DNA of 64,000 nucleotides from Planctomycetota bacterium (lineage in GTDB: Bacteria > Planctomycetota > UBA1135): NCBI GenBank assembly GCA_021776795.1, contig JAJFFC010000020.1:248001-312000 (forward strand), given 5' to 3'. Under the pieces are notes generated by a model. That model was not told where the DNA came from, made no database searches, and saw only the letters and a program-made list of their open reading frames with translations. Positions 34,476 to 42,423 of this stretch are shown here, piece by piece (position 1 is the first letter of the stretch; every line of letters begins with the position of its first letter). The translations under genes were made by a program, and so were the position numbers.

Positions 34476-35333
34476 ATGCTTCTCGCCTCCTCCTGGAGCC
34501 GCCGCCGCCAATCCTCATGGCCCGCTCAGCTCGAGCTGGCCGGAAACCTTGGCTTTCGCGGTTTGGCCCTACTCGAAGATGAAGCCAGCGGTTCAGACCG
34601 CCTGGAGATTCCGGGCCCGAGCCGCCTCCAGAAGCCTCAGGGCTCCGAAATCGGGGTTCTAGACGCCAATCTCCTGTCTGCCCCGGACGGTGCTCCAGCC
34701 GCCGCGGAAAGCCTCATTCAGGCCCTCCGTGGCTTCACCTGTAGCCATTTGCTGCTGAGCGCCGGTGTGGATTCGGAGGCAACTCGAGCTGCGCGCGCCC
34801 AAGCTCTGCTCGATCGGGTGTACCAGGGAGAGAGTCTGGAGCCACAAGACGAAGCCTTGCAGGAGTTCCAGCAGCAGGATCTCGCCAGCCAGGAGCAACA
34901 GCTAGAGGATTTATTGCGTCGCATCGCCTCGATTCGCAAGTTGGCTCCTGGCCTAAGCATCAGCCTGCGCGTATTGGCTTCACCCGCAGGACTTCTGACT
35001 CTGCACACCATGGAAATGGTCCTGGAGGAGGCCAAGCGCTATGAAATCGGCTACTGGCACGACGTCGGCGCCACCGCCACGCGGCAGCTCGCAGGAGGGG
35101 AAGAGGCGGCGGCCTGGCTGGATCGATTTGCCTCTTGCTGCCTTGGTGCGACCCTAGAGGACTGTCATCAGGGCCTCGGAGGCCAACCGCCTGGGACCGG
35201 CGTGGTCGATTGGCAGCTGCTGGCTGAATACCTGCCCTCTGCGGCGGTCAAAGCCCTTAGGCTTGCGCCGTCGTATCCTGGGATGGTCGTCGAGGAGGCC
35301 CGCTCCTCCTTGCACGCCCTCAATCTTCGCTGA
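34476..35333 (+). CDS. TIM-barrel protein of the sugar-phosphate isomerase/epimerase (AP endonuclease 2) superfamily
   Basis: 285 residues from ATG 34476. EIGYWHDVGATATRQL and LGATLEDCHQGLGGQPPGTGVVDWQLLAEYL match the last beta-alpha units of xylose-isomerase-like barrels (usual HLHD...PPGEGVIDW). One His of the metal site appears replaced (TLED for HLHD), so metal binding may be altered. N-terminal GNLGFRGLALLED fits strand one. It precedes the DHH gene by three bases. Substrate unknown. Confidence 0.65.
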   Translation: MLLASSWSRRRQSSWPAQLELAGNLGFRGLALLEDEASGSDRLEIPGPSRLQKPQGSEIGVLDANLLSAPDGAPAAAESLIQALRGFTCSHLLLSAGVDSEATRAARAQALLDRVYQGESLEPQDEALQEFQQQDLASQEQQLEDLLRRIASIRKLAPGLSISLRVLASPAGLLTLHTMEMVLEEAKRYEIGYWHDVGATATRQLAGGEEAAAWLDRFASCCLGATLEDCHQGLGGQPPGTGVVDWQLLAEYLPSAAVKALRLAPSYPGMVVEEARSSLHALNLR

Positions 35334-35336
35334 CCG

Positions 35337-36380
35337 ATGGATTTCGACAGCTTCGCCAAGGCTTTGCCTGAATCAGGCCAAGTGCTCCTTTGCACCCACC
35401 GCCACCCGGACCCGGATGGCCTGGGCGCCATGGTGGGCATGGCCTACTTGCTGGAACAGCGTTTCGGCCTGGCTTCGGCCATGGTATTGGAAGGGCGCAT
35501 CCGCCGCGCAGAGAACGTCGCCATGCGTGAGCTGCTGGAGATCCGCGCCTTGCCCAAGGGCGGGGTCGATCCTGCGGCCTACGCCGGCCTCATCGTGGTC
35601 GATTCGCAGCCCCATTTCACCCATACCCATCCGCCAGGCGGCGTTCCCCTGATTGGGTTCATCGACCACCACTTGGGCTCAGTCGGTGAAAACCAAGACG
35701 ACCAAGAGACCGAGGTTCCGTTCCGTTGGGTCGATGACAGTTATGGCGCGACTTCGACCATGGTCGACCACCTGTTGCGCCATTATGGAGTCGAACCTGA
35801 TGTGCGCACCGCAACCGCTCTCTTCTGCGGTGTGCGCTACGACACCAACAATCTTTTACGCGGCGCGACCGAGTTCGACGAGATTTCCTTCCGTCGGCTT
35901 GAGCAACAAGCCGATCGTAAACTGCTTGGAGCGATTGACCAACCATCGCTACCCCGCGAATACTTCCGCCAAATCCGTGAAGCTCTTGACGCGGGGGAGG
36001 TCTTTGGTCCACTGGTGCTGACCATCCTTGGCGAGGTCAATAGTCCGGAATCCGTCGCCGAAGTGGCTGATTGGTTTCTGCGCTTGAAGGGACAAACTTG
36101 GTCCCTTGCTGGAGGAGCGTCTGAAGGTCGCTATCAGGTCAGTTTGCGCAGTGACTTGCCCGATGCCGATGCCTACCCCGTTTTGCGCTTCATCCTTGGT
36201 GAGCAAGGAGCCTGTGGCGGTCATGGTCGTATGGCCGGCGGGCAAATTCCTTTAACCGAATACAGCCTGGAAGAAGTCCAGGCGATGGTGCGCCGACGTG
36301 CTCTAGAGGCCTTTGAACAAGTGGATGTCGCCTCTTCGCCATTGGTCAGCCGAACCCAAGGTAGCGGGAAAAACCCGTAG
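35337..36380 (+). CDS. DHH/DHHA1 phosphoesterase (NrnA-like)
   Basis: 347 residues. Motifs: LLCTHRHPDPDGLGAM (metal ligands), LIVVDSQPH, FIDHHLG (DHH motif) and a C-terminal DHHA1 element GGHGRMAGGQIP. The group includes oligoribonuclease/pAp phosphatase NrnA and c-di-nucleotide phosphodiesterases; without a DisA or GGDEF context the substrate cannot be chosen. The motif set is intact, so activity is likely. Confidence 0.82.
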   Translation: MDFDSFAKALPESGQVLLCTHRHPDPDGLGAMVGMAYLLEQRFGLASAMVLEGRIRRAENVAMRELLEIRALPKGGVDPAAYAGLIVVDSQPHFTHTHPPGGVPLIGFIDHHLGSVGENQDDQETEVPFRWVDDSYGATSTMVDHLLRHYGVEPDVRTATALFCGVRYDTNNLLRGATEFDEISFRRLEQQADRKLLGAIDQPSLPREYFRQIREALDAGEVFGPLVLTILGEVNSPESVAEVADWFLRLKGQTWSLAGGASEGRYQVSLRSDLPDADAYPVLRFILGEQGACGGHGRMAGGQIPLTEYSLEEVQAMVRRRALEAFEQVDVASSPLVSRTQGSGKNP

Positions 36381-36385
36381 TTTCG

Positions 36386-36414
36386 TTGACAGCTTGCCCG
36401 GAGGCAGCTATCTT
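36386..36414 (+). promoter_or_regulatory. Sigma70-type promoter of tRNA-Gly
   Basis: TTGACA (36386-36391), 17-base spacer, TATCTT (36409-36414), 12 bases before the first tRNA base. This is the best -35/-10 pair in the window. Confidence 0.8.
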
Positions 36415-36426
36415 TTCGCCCCTTAC

Positions 36427-36501
36427 GCGGCTGTAGCTCAGTGGTAGAGCACTACCTTGCCAAGGTAGCTGTCGTCGGTTCAAATCCGATCAGCCGCTCC
36501 A
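36427..36501 (+). tRNA. tRNA-Gly (anticodon GCC)
   Basis: All four arms fold: acceptor GCGGCTG with CAGCCGC, D arm GCTC/GAGC, anticodon stem CTACC/GGTAG around loop TTGCCAA (anticodon GCC), and T arm with loop TTCAAAT. The CCA end is encoded (36499-36501). The gene stands alone between its own promoter and terminator. Confidence 0.97.
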
Positions 36502-36507
36502 AAACAG

Positions 36508-36544
36508 GAAACCGGGTTCCCAAGGGAACCCGGTTTCTTTTTTT
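36508..36544 (+). terminator. Rho-independent terminator of tRNA-Gly
   Basis: GAAACCGGGTTCCC (36508-36521) is perfectly complementary to GGGAACCCGGTTTC (36524-36537), followed by seven T. Confidence 0.93.
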
Positions 36545-36565
36545 GCCCCGTCGGCACGAGGCTTG

Positions 36566-36602
36566 GCCTCCAAAGTGAGGCTGCGGTCCCCCAAAGGGGG
36601 GA
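36566..36602 (-). terminator. Two small hairpins after the ferredoxin gene
   Basis: TCCCCC-AAA-GGGGGG (36587-36602) and GCCTC-6-GAGGC (36566-36581) lie just past the ferredoxin stop on the minus strand. Neither is followed by a T-run, so this is at best a weak terminator; the tRNA terminator behind them could also stop minus-strand transcripts. Confidence 0.35.
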
Positions 36603-36608
36603 TCCGTT

Positions 36609-36875
36609 CTAGCCGTCGTTTTCGGCGGCCAGGTCTGCGTTGGCCTGGATAAAGGAAACCCAGTGGTCTGGCACATCATCTTCAGGGAAGATGGCGTCTA
36701 CCGGGCACTCGGGCTCGCAGGCACCACAGTCGATGCACTCATCTGGGTGAATGAACATGGGGAGCTCGAGGGTGCCGGGCTGTGGCTCCGACTCGTAGAT
36801 GCACTCCACAGGGCACACATCAACACAGGCTTGATCCTTAGTGTTGACGCAAGGTTCGGCAATGACGTAGGTCAC
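36609..36875 (-). CDS. FdxA-like 7Fe ferredoxin
   Basis: 88 residues from GTG 36875. Cysteines C9, C17, C21, C25 and C47, C50, C53, C57 follow the C-x7-C-x3-C-x3-C ... CxxCxxCxxxC pattern of FdxA proteins, which carry a [3Fe-4S] and a [4Fe-4S] cluster; the CPV pairs are typical. Acidic, soluble, low-potential electron carrier. The partner enzyme is not in the neighbourhood. The GTG start gives the standard MTYVIAEPC N-terminus. Confidence 0.9.
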   Translation of the reverse strand: MTYVIAEPCVNTKDQACVDVCPVECIYESEPQPGTLELPMFIHPDECIDCGACEPECPVDAIFPEDDVPDHWVSFIQANADLAAENDG

Positions 36876-36930
36876 GGTATTCTGCTGGTCTGAGTTTGGA
36901 CAGGGGGTCTAAGGCCCACTTCCAGGCTTG

Positions 36931-36958
36931 TTCATAGCGTCTCATCCCGTGTGGTCAA
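36931..36958 (-). promoter_or_regulatory. Candidate promoter of the ferredoxin gene
   Basis: On the minus strand TTGACC (36958-36953), 16-base spacer, TATGAA (36936-36931), about 55 bases before the start codon. Confidence 0.45.
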
Positions 36959-36980
36959 GTCTTTTTCTGAGCGGCCGCGC

Positions 36981-36986
36981 TATCCT
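36981..36986 (+). promoter_or_regulatory. Candidate leaderless -10 element TATCCT before plsY
   Basis: GCTATCCT ends six bases before ATG 36993, without a Shine-Dalgarno sequence between. Confidence 0.4.
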
Positions 36987-36992
36987 GTGCTG

Positions 36993-37610
36993 ATGGAGGA
37001 GCTGACCGCGGTCATCACCTGCGCTGGGGGCGGTTATGCACTCGGTTCCGTTTCTTTTTCCCTGGTCCTCGCGCGCAGTCAAGGCGTGGATTTGCGAAAG
37101 GTAGGAAGTGGCAACTTAGGAGCGACCAACCTCGGGCGAGCACTAGGCCGACGCTACGCCGTCGCCGCCTATTTGCTCGACATGCTCAAGGGTTGTGCAC
37201 CGGCGCTCCTAGCCCTGTTGCTGTGGCCTGTGTCCGAGGCTGCCGCCGTCGCCGCGGGGGCAGGCGCGATTTTCGGTCACGTTTGGCCGTTATGGCATGG
37301 CTTTCGTGGCGGTAAGGGCGTTGCGACTCTGAGCGGTGCGATGTTGGCTCTGCTACCCCTAGGCACCCTGACCGCTGGCCTCGCCTGGTTGTTCACCGTG
37401 CGTTTTACACGCTGGGTTTCGCTAGGCTCCATAGCCTTTGGCTTGGCCTTGCCGCTCGCTGCCTGGGCCTGGAACCGCAGTGCCTTAGTGATTGCCTTTG
37501 CCGCGGCAGGGGGAGTGTTTCTAATCTTTACCCATCGCAGCAACCTCATGCGCATCTTGCGCGGTGAGGAACATCGCGTCGGCAAGAAACCATCAGGAGA
37601 CGAATCATGA
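36993..37610 (+). CDS. plsY: Glycerol-3-phosphate acyltransferase PlsY
   Basis: 205 residues with multiple membrane helices. Conserved PlsY motifs: GSVSFSLVLAR, KVGSGNLGATNLGRALGRR, then HVWPLWHGFRGGKGVAT and the C-terminal IFTHRSNLMRILRGEEHRVG. Transfers acyl from acyl-phosphate to glycerol-3-phosphate at the membrane. The start ATG 36993 is preferred over 36951 because it gives the usual short N-terminus and fits the -10 element. Coupled to gpsA, which supplies the glycerol-3-phosphate (ATGA overlap). Confidence 0.92.
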   Translation: MEELTAVITCAGGGYALGSVSFSLVLARSQGVDLRKVGSGNLGATNLGRALGRRYAVAAYLLDMLKGCAPALLALLLWPVSEAAAVAAGAGAIFGHVWPLWHGFRGGKGVATLSGAMLALLPLGTLTAGLAWLFTVRFTRWVSLGSIAFGLALPLAAWAWNRSALVIAFAAAGGVFLIFTHRSNLMRILRGEEHRVGKKPSGDES

Positions 37611-38614
37611 GTGGAAAGAGTTTAGTGATTGGAGATGGTGGTTGGGGCATGGCGATTGCGCTGTCTCTGCACCGCGCTGGCCGCCAGACCCATGTCTGGG
37701 GTTTTGATCCTGCCTACACCGAAGAGGTGGCGCGCACACGGGACAACCGCAAGTTCCTCGGCGGCATTCCGATTCCCGAAGACATTCTTTGGACTTCCGA
37801 TGTCGACGCCGCCCTCGAGGGCGTCGATGAGGTTTACTCGGTGGTCCCGACCCAGTTCATTCGCCCAACCTTTACCCGCTTTGGAGACCGTTTGCGTGGT
37901 CTTCCACTATATTCGGCGTCCAAAGGTTTGGAGCTTTCCACATTGCAACGGCCGACGCAGATTTTGGCCGAAGTCATCGGCGATGACAGCATGCTCGGCG
38001 TCGTCAGTGGTCCTAGTCATGCCGAAGAAACCGCGCGTGGCTTAGCCACATCCTTAGTGGCCGCCGCCAAAAATCCAGCTCTTGCCGAACGAGCTCAAGA
38101 ACACCTGGCCAGCGACGCGGTTCGTGCTTACACCAGCAAAGATTTGGTGGGGGTCGAACTTGGCGGTGCGTTGAAGAACATCATTGCCCTTGGCGCCGGC
38201 ATCGCCGATGGCATCGGCCTTGGCGACAACGCCAAAGCCGCCCTGGTTTCGCGTGGACTGGTCGAGATGGCTCGTTTCGGTGAAGCCCAAGGCGCACAGC
38301 GCGAAACCTTCTTTGGTTTGAGTGGTGCCGGCGACCTCATGGTCACCTGTTATTCGCAACACTCGCGCAACCGTTCCCTCGGCGAAGCCATCGGACGCGG
38401 TGAGAAGCTGCAAGAAATCTTGGCCAAGACCGAAAAGGTCGCGGAAGGGGTGTGGACTTGCCAAGCGATCCACGGCGCGGCGGACCGCCTTGGCGTAGAC
38501 ATGCCGATTACCTCACAGGTGTATGCCATCTTGTTCGAGGAAAACGATCCGCGCCAAGCCGTGCGCGACTTGATGACCCGCCCAGCGCGTGCCGAACGCG
38601 ATTTCTCGTCCTAA
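37607..38614 (+). CDS. gpsA: Glycerol-3-phosphate dehydrogenase [NAD(P)+]
   Basis: 335 residues. N-terminal Rossmann motif GDGGWGMAIAL, PTQFIRPTF, YSASKGLE, VSGPSHAEE, and the catalytic Lys region LGGALKNIIALGAGIADG, then FGLSGAGDLMVTCYS with RN in SRNRSLG. Reduces dihydroxyacetone phosphate to glycerol-3-phosphate for phospholipid synthesis. It directly follows plsY, so the first two steps of glycerolipid synthesis are cotranscribed. Confidence 0.94.
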   Translation: MSGKSLVIGDGGWGMAIALSLHRAGRQTHVWGFDPAYTEEVARTRDNRKFLGGIPIPEDILWTSDVDAALEGVDEVYSVVPTQFIRPTFTRFGDRLRGLPLYSASKGLELSTLQRPTQILAEVIGDDSMLGVVSGPSHAEETARGLATSLVAAAKNPALAERAQEHLASDAVRAYTSKDLVGVELGGALKNIIALGAGIADGIGLGDNAKAALVSRGLVEMARFGEAQGAQRETFFGLSGAGDLMVTCYSQHSRNRSLGEAIGRGEKLQEILAKTEKVAEGVWTCQAIHGAADRLGVDMPITSQVYAILFEENDPRQAVRDLMTRPARAERDFSS

Positions 38615-38639
38615 TCCCTAACACCCCTTTAGTTTCCCC

Positions 38640-40364
38640 ATGACTTCGACTGCTGTTCGTCACCCAGCTCCACCGGCTAAGTTCCTGCCGGAAGATTTGT
38701 CCATAAGCACCTTTGCCGACGTGGAGTCCTTCCTCTTGGCTTTGGCCGAACGTGAGTTGGACAGTGTGGAAGCCTTGCAAGAATGGCTGCTGGACCGCTC
38801 GGAGTTGGCCTCGGCTCTAGCCGAAGAATCGCTGACTCGTAGCTATGCCTCGCAATGCCACACCGATGACGAGGACTTAGAGAAAGCTCACCTCGCTTTC
38901 CAAACGGAGTTGCTACCGGCAGTGAAGCCCTTGGAAGATCGTTTGGATCGCATCTATCTTGCCTGCCCATTCCGCAAGGACCTCGGTCCAGAATGGGAGG
39001 TTTACGACCGCGAAGTTGATTTGGCCGCGCGGCTCTATCGCCAAGAGAATGTAGCGCTCGAAGCGCAAGAAGAAGAGCTCATCAATCAATATGATCGCTT
39101 GATTGGCGCCATGACCGTGGAGTTCCGTGGTGAAACGCGCACGCTTTCCGCCATGCGCCCCTTCCTCGAAGACCCAGATCGTGCCACGCGCGAAGAAAGC
39201 TGGCGAGTTAGTGCCGCACGACGCCTGCAAGACGCCGACGCCCTGGACGATCTGTTCACGCAAATGCGCGAAAATCGAATCGCCCAGGCGAAGAACGCGG
39301 ACTACAGCAACTTCCGCGATTACATGCACGACGCCAAGGAGCGTTTTGATTACACGCCGGCCGACTGCCTCGCCTTTGCCGACAACGTCGCCAACATGGT
39401 CGTACCGGTGATGGAGCGTTTGCAAGCGCATCGTCAACAGGCGCTTGGTTTGGATCAGCTTCGCCCCTGGGACATGGGCGTGGACCTTGAGGGCGCACCC
39501 GCCTTTGAACCCTTTCAAGACCCCGCCGGACAGGTCGATGTTTCCGCGCGGCTGCTCGAAGCCATCGATCCGAACTTTGGTGAGGAGTTGCGCTGGATGG
39601 ACAGTGCCGGGCTCTTGGATTTGGACACGCGCCCACACAAGGCGCCCGGAGGTTTCATGGACACCTATGAGCGCCGGCGCGTGCCGACCATCTTTGCCAA
39701 CTCGGGAACGACGCACAGCGACATCGAGACCTTGGTGCACGAAGGTGGGCACGCCCTCAACGGTTTGTTTGCGCGCCACCTCGAACCCGTGAGTTATCGC
39801 ATGCCGCCTTTGGAGTTCGCCGAAGTTGCTTCGATGGGCATGGAATCGATGGCCATGGAGCACTTTGCTAAGGTCTATCCCGCACAGGAAGCACGCCGCG
39901 CGCGCCTGCAAAGTTTGGAAGGCATGATCACCACCTTTGCCTGGGTCGCCGTGATTGATGGCTTCCAGCAATGGTTGTACACCGACGGCGCCGAGGCCGA
40001 CGCCCAGGAGCGCCGCGCCTACTGGTGCTCTTTGCACGACCGCTTTGCCGGCAAGGTGAATTGGAGCGGCCTCCAGGCCGAGCGCGATTCTTTGTGGCAA
40101 CGGCAGTTGCACATTTACCACGTGCCCTTCTACTACATTGAGTACGCCCAAGCGCAAATGGGGGCACTGCAGTTGTGGATTCGTTACCGCAAAGAGCCAG
40201 AAGCTGCTGTTGCGGATTATCGGCACGCCTTAAGCCTCGGCGGTTCGCGCAAGCTGCCCGAACTCTTTGAAGCCGCTGGCTTGGTGTATGACCCACGCGG
40301 AGAAGGTCTCGGCGAATGGATGGAAGAAGTCGAGCGCGAATGGAAGAAGGCGCTGCCGGCCTAA
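38640..40364 (+). CDS. M3-family oligoendopeptidase
   Basis: 574 residues, cytoplasmic. Zinc site LVHEGGHALNG (H367-E368-x-x-H371) with the third ligand expected in EVASMGMESMAMEHF. Length fits the PepF group of M3 peptidases, which cut short peptides. The weak -10-like TTTAGT six bases before the ATG and the 25-base gap after gpsA suggest its own promoter. The 3' end overlaps the start of the metallophosphoesterase. Confidence 0.9.
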   Translation: MTSTAVRHPAPPAKFLPEDLSISTFADVESFLLALAERELDSVEALQEWLLDRSELASALAEESLTRSYASQCHTDDEDLEKAHLAFQTELLPAVKPLEDRLDRIYLACPFRKDLGPEWEVYDREVDLAARLYRQENVALEAQEEELINQYDRLIGAMTVEFRGETRTLSAMRPFLEDPDRATREESWRVSAARRLQDADALDDLFTQMRENRIAQAKNADYSNFRDYMHDAKERFDYTPADCLAFADNVANMVVPVMERLQAHRQQALGLDQLRPWDMGVDLEGAPAFEPFQDPAGQVDVSARLLEAIDPNFGEELRWMDSAGLLDLDTRPHKAPGGFMDTYERRRVPTIFANSGTTHSDIETLVHEGGHALNGLFARHLEPVSYRMPPLEFAEVASMGMESMAMEHFAKVYPAQEARRARLQSLEGMITTFAWVAVIDGFQQWLYTDGAEADAQERRAYWCSLHDRFAGKVNWSGLQAERDSLWQRQLHIYHVPFYYIEYAQAQMGALQLWIRYRKEPEAAVADYRHALSLGGSRKLPELFEAAGLVYDPRGEGLGEWMEEVEREWKKALPA

Positions 40365-41020
40365 CCTGGATTGTTGGCGACATTCACGGTTGTGCCGATG
40401 CCTTGGCACGACTGCTCGACGCCTTGTCGTTGCGTCCGCAAGACCGCCTGTTGTCCGCCGGTGATTTGTTTCACCGTGGACCGGAACCCTATGCGGTGTT
40501 GACCCAACTCAAAAGCCTTGGCCAGCAGTTTGCCATGGTCATGGGGAATCACGAGTGGGCACTGATGCAGCGCGTGCAGGATCAGCCTGGCGCCCTGGAA
40601 GATTTACAGGGGGACAATGGTGCAGTCCTGGCTCCGATTGGGCATGCACAGGCGCAAGAACTCATTGCCTTTCTCGAGGGGCAGCCCTATTTCCTCGAGG
40701 GCATACGCCGCGATGGCCAACCGTGGTATTTGGTTCATGCTTCAGTATTGCCTGGCAAGCACCCCTCGGAAATGACCGAGTTCGAACTGGTACGCCTAAG
40801 CCGGTGCCGCGAGGTTTCTGGCAAGCCCACCTGGCACGAGGCATGGCAAGGTCCAGAGTTGGTGGTCTTCGGTCACGCCCAATCGCTGTCCGGACCGAAG
40901 CGCAATGCCAAGGGTGCCTATGTGGCGTGGGGCTTAGATACCGGATGCGTCTATGGAAAAGAGCTCACGGCTCTTTGCGTGGAAGAGCTCCGGACCGTTT
41001 CGGTTCCGTACCAAGCCTAA
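40340..41020 (+). CDS. Calcineurin-like metallophosphoesterase
   Basis: 226 residues from ATG 40340, 25 bases inside the end of the M3 gene. Metal motifs WIVGDIHGCADAL, SAGDLFHRGPEP, VMGNHEWAL and VVFGHAQSL, as in serine/threonine phosphatase PrpE/ApaH-like enzymes. Likely hydrolyses a phosphoprotein or dinucleoside polyphosphate; the exact substrate is unknown. It ends convergently, with its stop overlapping that of the leucine-rich lipoprotein gene. Confidence 0.87.
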   Translation: MEEGAAGLTWIVGDIHGCADALARLLDALSLRPQDRLLSAGDLFHRGPEPYAVLTQLKSLGQQFAMVMGNHEWALMQRVQDQPGALEDLQGDNGAVLAPIGHAQAQELIAFLEGQPYFLEGIRRDGQPWYLVHASVLPGKHPSEMTEFELVRLSRCREVSGKPTWHEAWQGPELVVFGHAQSLSGPKRNAKGAYVAWGLDTGCVYGKELTALCVEELRTVSVPYQA

Positions 41021-41607
41021 AGCTTAGTGCTGTCGAACCAGGTGACCTCAGGGTGCCGCTTGCGGAAGGCTTCCAAATCTCGCACGCTCGATTGCGCCCA
41101 TCCAAAGGAGACTTCTTCGAGTTGAGGGGCGTCGAGCAAATGCTCCAAGCCAACATCGGTCACTTTCGTGTAAGTGATATCCAGAGAACGCAGACTTGGC
41201 AGCTGCGCCACGATTTTCATACCCATGTCGCTGACCCCTGGAGCTTGGCACAAACTTAAGTGTTCCAACTCCTCCAACTCCTCCAAGGCCTGCAAGCCCA
41301 TGTCGCTATACGCCATATCCCAGCCACCTATGGTGAGTCGTCGTAATTGAGAAATGGAGGCTAGCTGCACCAAGCCTTCATCGCCAAAGCGTTTTGGAAT
41401 AGAGCCCTCTGTACCGAACCCCTCGCCGTCGGTCCAAATCATGAGCTCCACCAAATCTTCCTGGCGTTGCCAAGAGGCAATCTCCTGCGGCGATGGGCAG
41501 TGATCAATCCGCAAACTAACCGTGTCACTTGGTGGAGGCGGCTGACTATGACAGGAGCCGAGTGCGAGCGCTAGGCCCACCACAGGAAGGAGTCTCGAGG
41601 TTTGCAT
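41017..41607 (-). CDS. Leucine-rich-repeat lipoprotein
   Basis: 196 residues from ATG 41607. Lipobox LGSC after LLPVVGLALA. The mature protein has four or five LRR units of the GLxxLxxLxxLxxLxLxxTxVTDxGL type (LVQLASISQLRRLTIGG; LEELEHLSLCQAPGVSDMGM; LPSLRSLDITYTKVTDVGLEHL), as is common in planctomycete exported proteins. Probably a periplasmic or surface binding protein. It follows the TonB gene on the same strand. Confidence 0.78.
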   Translation of the reverse strand: MQTSRLLPVVGLALALGSCHSQPPPPSDTVSLRIDHCPSPQEIASWQRQEDLVELMIWTDGEGFGTEGSIPKRFGDEGLVQLASISQLRRLTIGGWDMAYSDMGLQALEELEELEHLSLCQAPGVSDMGMKIVAQLPSLRSLDITYTKVTDVGLEHLLDAPQLEEVSFGWAQSSVRDLEAFRKRHPEVTWFDSTKL

Positions 41608-41642
41608 GCTGAATAACGCCGCCTGCACCATGTTCTTGGCTC

Positions 41643-42422
41643 TTATTTCGGGGTGAGATGAAAGCGAATCGGCACCAGGAGTTCACCGGCAACGGCCTGG
41701 CCGTTTTCCGATCCTGGATGGAAGAGCCAACTCAAGATGGCTTTCTTCGCGGCCTCGTCTAGAACTTCATGCCCGCTGCTCTTGACCAACGACAAGCTTG
41801 TGGCGCGTCCCTGCGCATTGATCTGCACCAAGTATTCAGCCGTACCTTCCCAACCATAGCGGCGCGCGATACGCGGATAACTTGGTGGGGGAGATTGCGC
41901 GGGATCGCGTTGTGGACTGAGTACGACCAAAACTTGCTTCTCCGGGATTGCTGGTGCGGCCTCGGTTTCCGGGACTGTTGGCACAGCTTTGGCGGCCTGT
42001 TCCTCAGGGGTGGAAGCCAGCGGTGCGCGTTTCTGATCAAAGCGCAAATGCTGGGGTCGCCATGGCCGCGGTCCAGGCATGGCTTCGGTGATGGGAATCG
42101 GCTCTTCCTCGAGTCGCGATTCCACGACCTCGACCATGGGCTGCACTTCCGGCTCCAATTCTAGGGGAGGCTCGACCGGCGGATCCTGTGCGGCTTCATA
42201 AGCCTCGGCCAACATCTGCTCACGTGGACTCTGTGCTTCGGTGAGGGCGACGTCGAAGCGTGGCGGCTCCTTCGCTGGCTTGGCTTGACGCCAAAGATCC
42301 GGCAGCCACCAAATGCCCACCGCCAACCCCATGTGCACCGCGACAGAAGCGAGCAGTGCAAAGGGCGCACGGCTGGCAGGGGCGACGGAAACAACCGGTG
42401 AGGGTGAGGATTTCGCGATCAG
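41643..42422 (-). CDS. tonB: TonB energy-transducing protein, start codon probably CTG
   Basis: About 259 residues. The C-terminal TonB domain is clear (PPPSYPRIARRYGWEGTAEYLVQI, then SSGHEVLDEAAKKAILSWLF), and a Pro/Glu-rich linker spans the middle. The first ATG (42338) falls in the middle of the membrane anchor: in-frame codons upstream read APFALLASVAVH before MGLAVGIWWLP, completing a normal TonB helix. The only plausible initiator upstream is CTG 42422, one base after the receptor stop. GTG 42344 would also truncate the helix. Confidence 0.82.
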   Translation of the reverse strand: MIAKSSPSPVVSVAPASRAPFALLASVAVHMGLAVGIWWLPDLWRQAKPAKEPPRFDVALTEAQSPREQMLAEAYEAAQDPPVEPPLELEPEVQPMVEVVESRLEEEPIPITEAMPGPRPWRPQHLRFDQKRAPLASTPEEQAAKAVPTVPETEAAPAIPEKQVLVVLSPQRDPAQSPPPSYPRIARRYGWEGTAEYLVQINAQGRATSLSLVKSSGHEVLDEAAKKAILSWLFHPGSENGQAVAGELLVPIRFHLTPK

Positions 42423-42423
42423 T

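Noticed and set aside
36587-36602. Strong terminator after the ferredoxin gene
   Set aside because: The C5/G5 stem is not followed by a T-run on the minus strand, so it is listed only at low confidence.
38913-40226. 437-codon open frame antisense to the M3 peptidase
   Set aside because: The sense frame has the full M3 zinc motif and normal start context; the antisense product has no recognisable domain.
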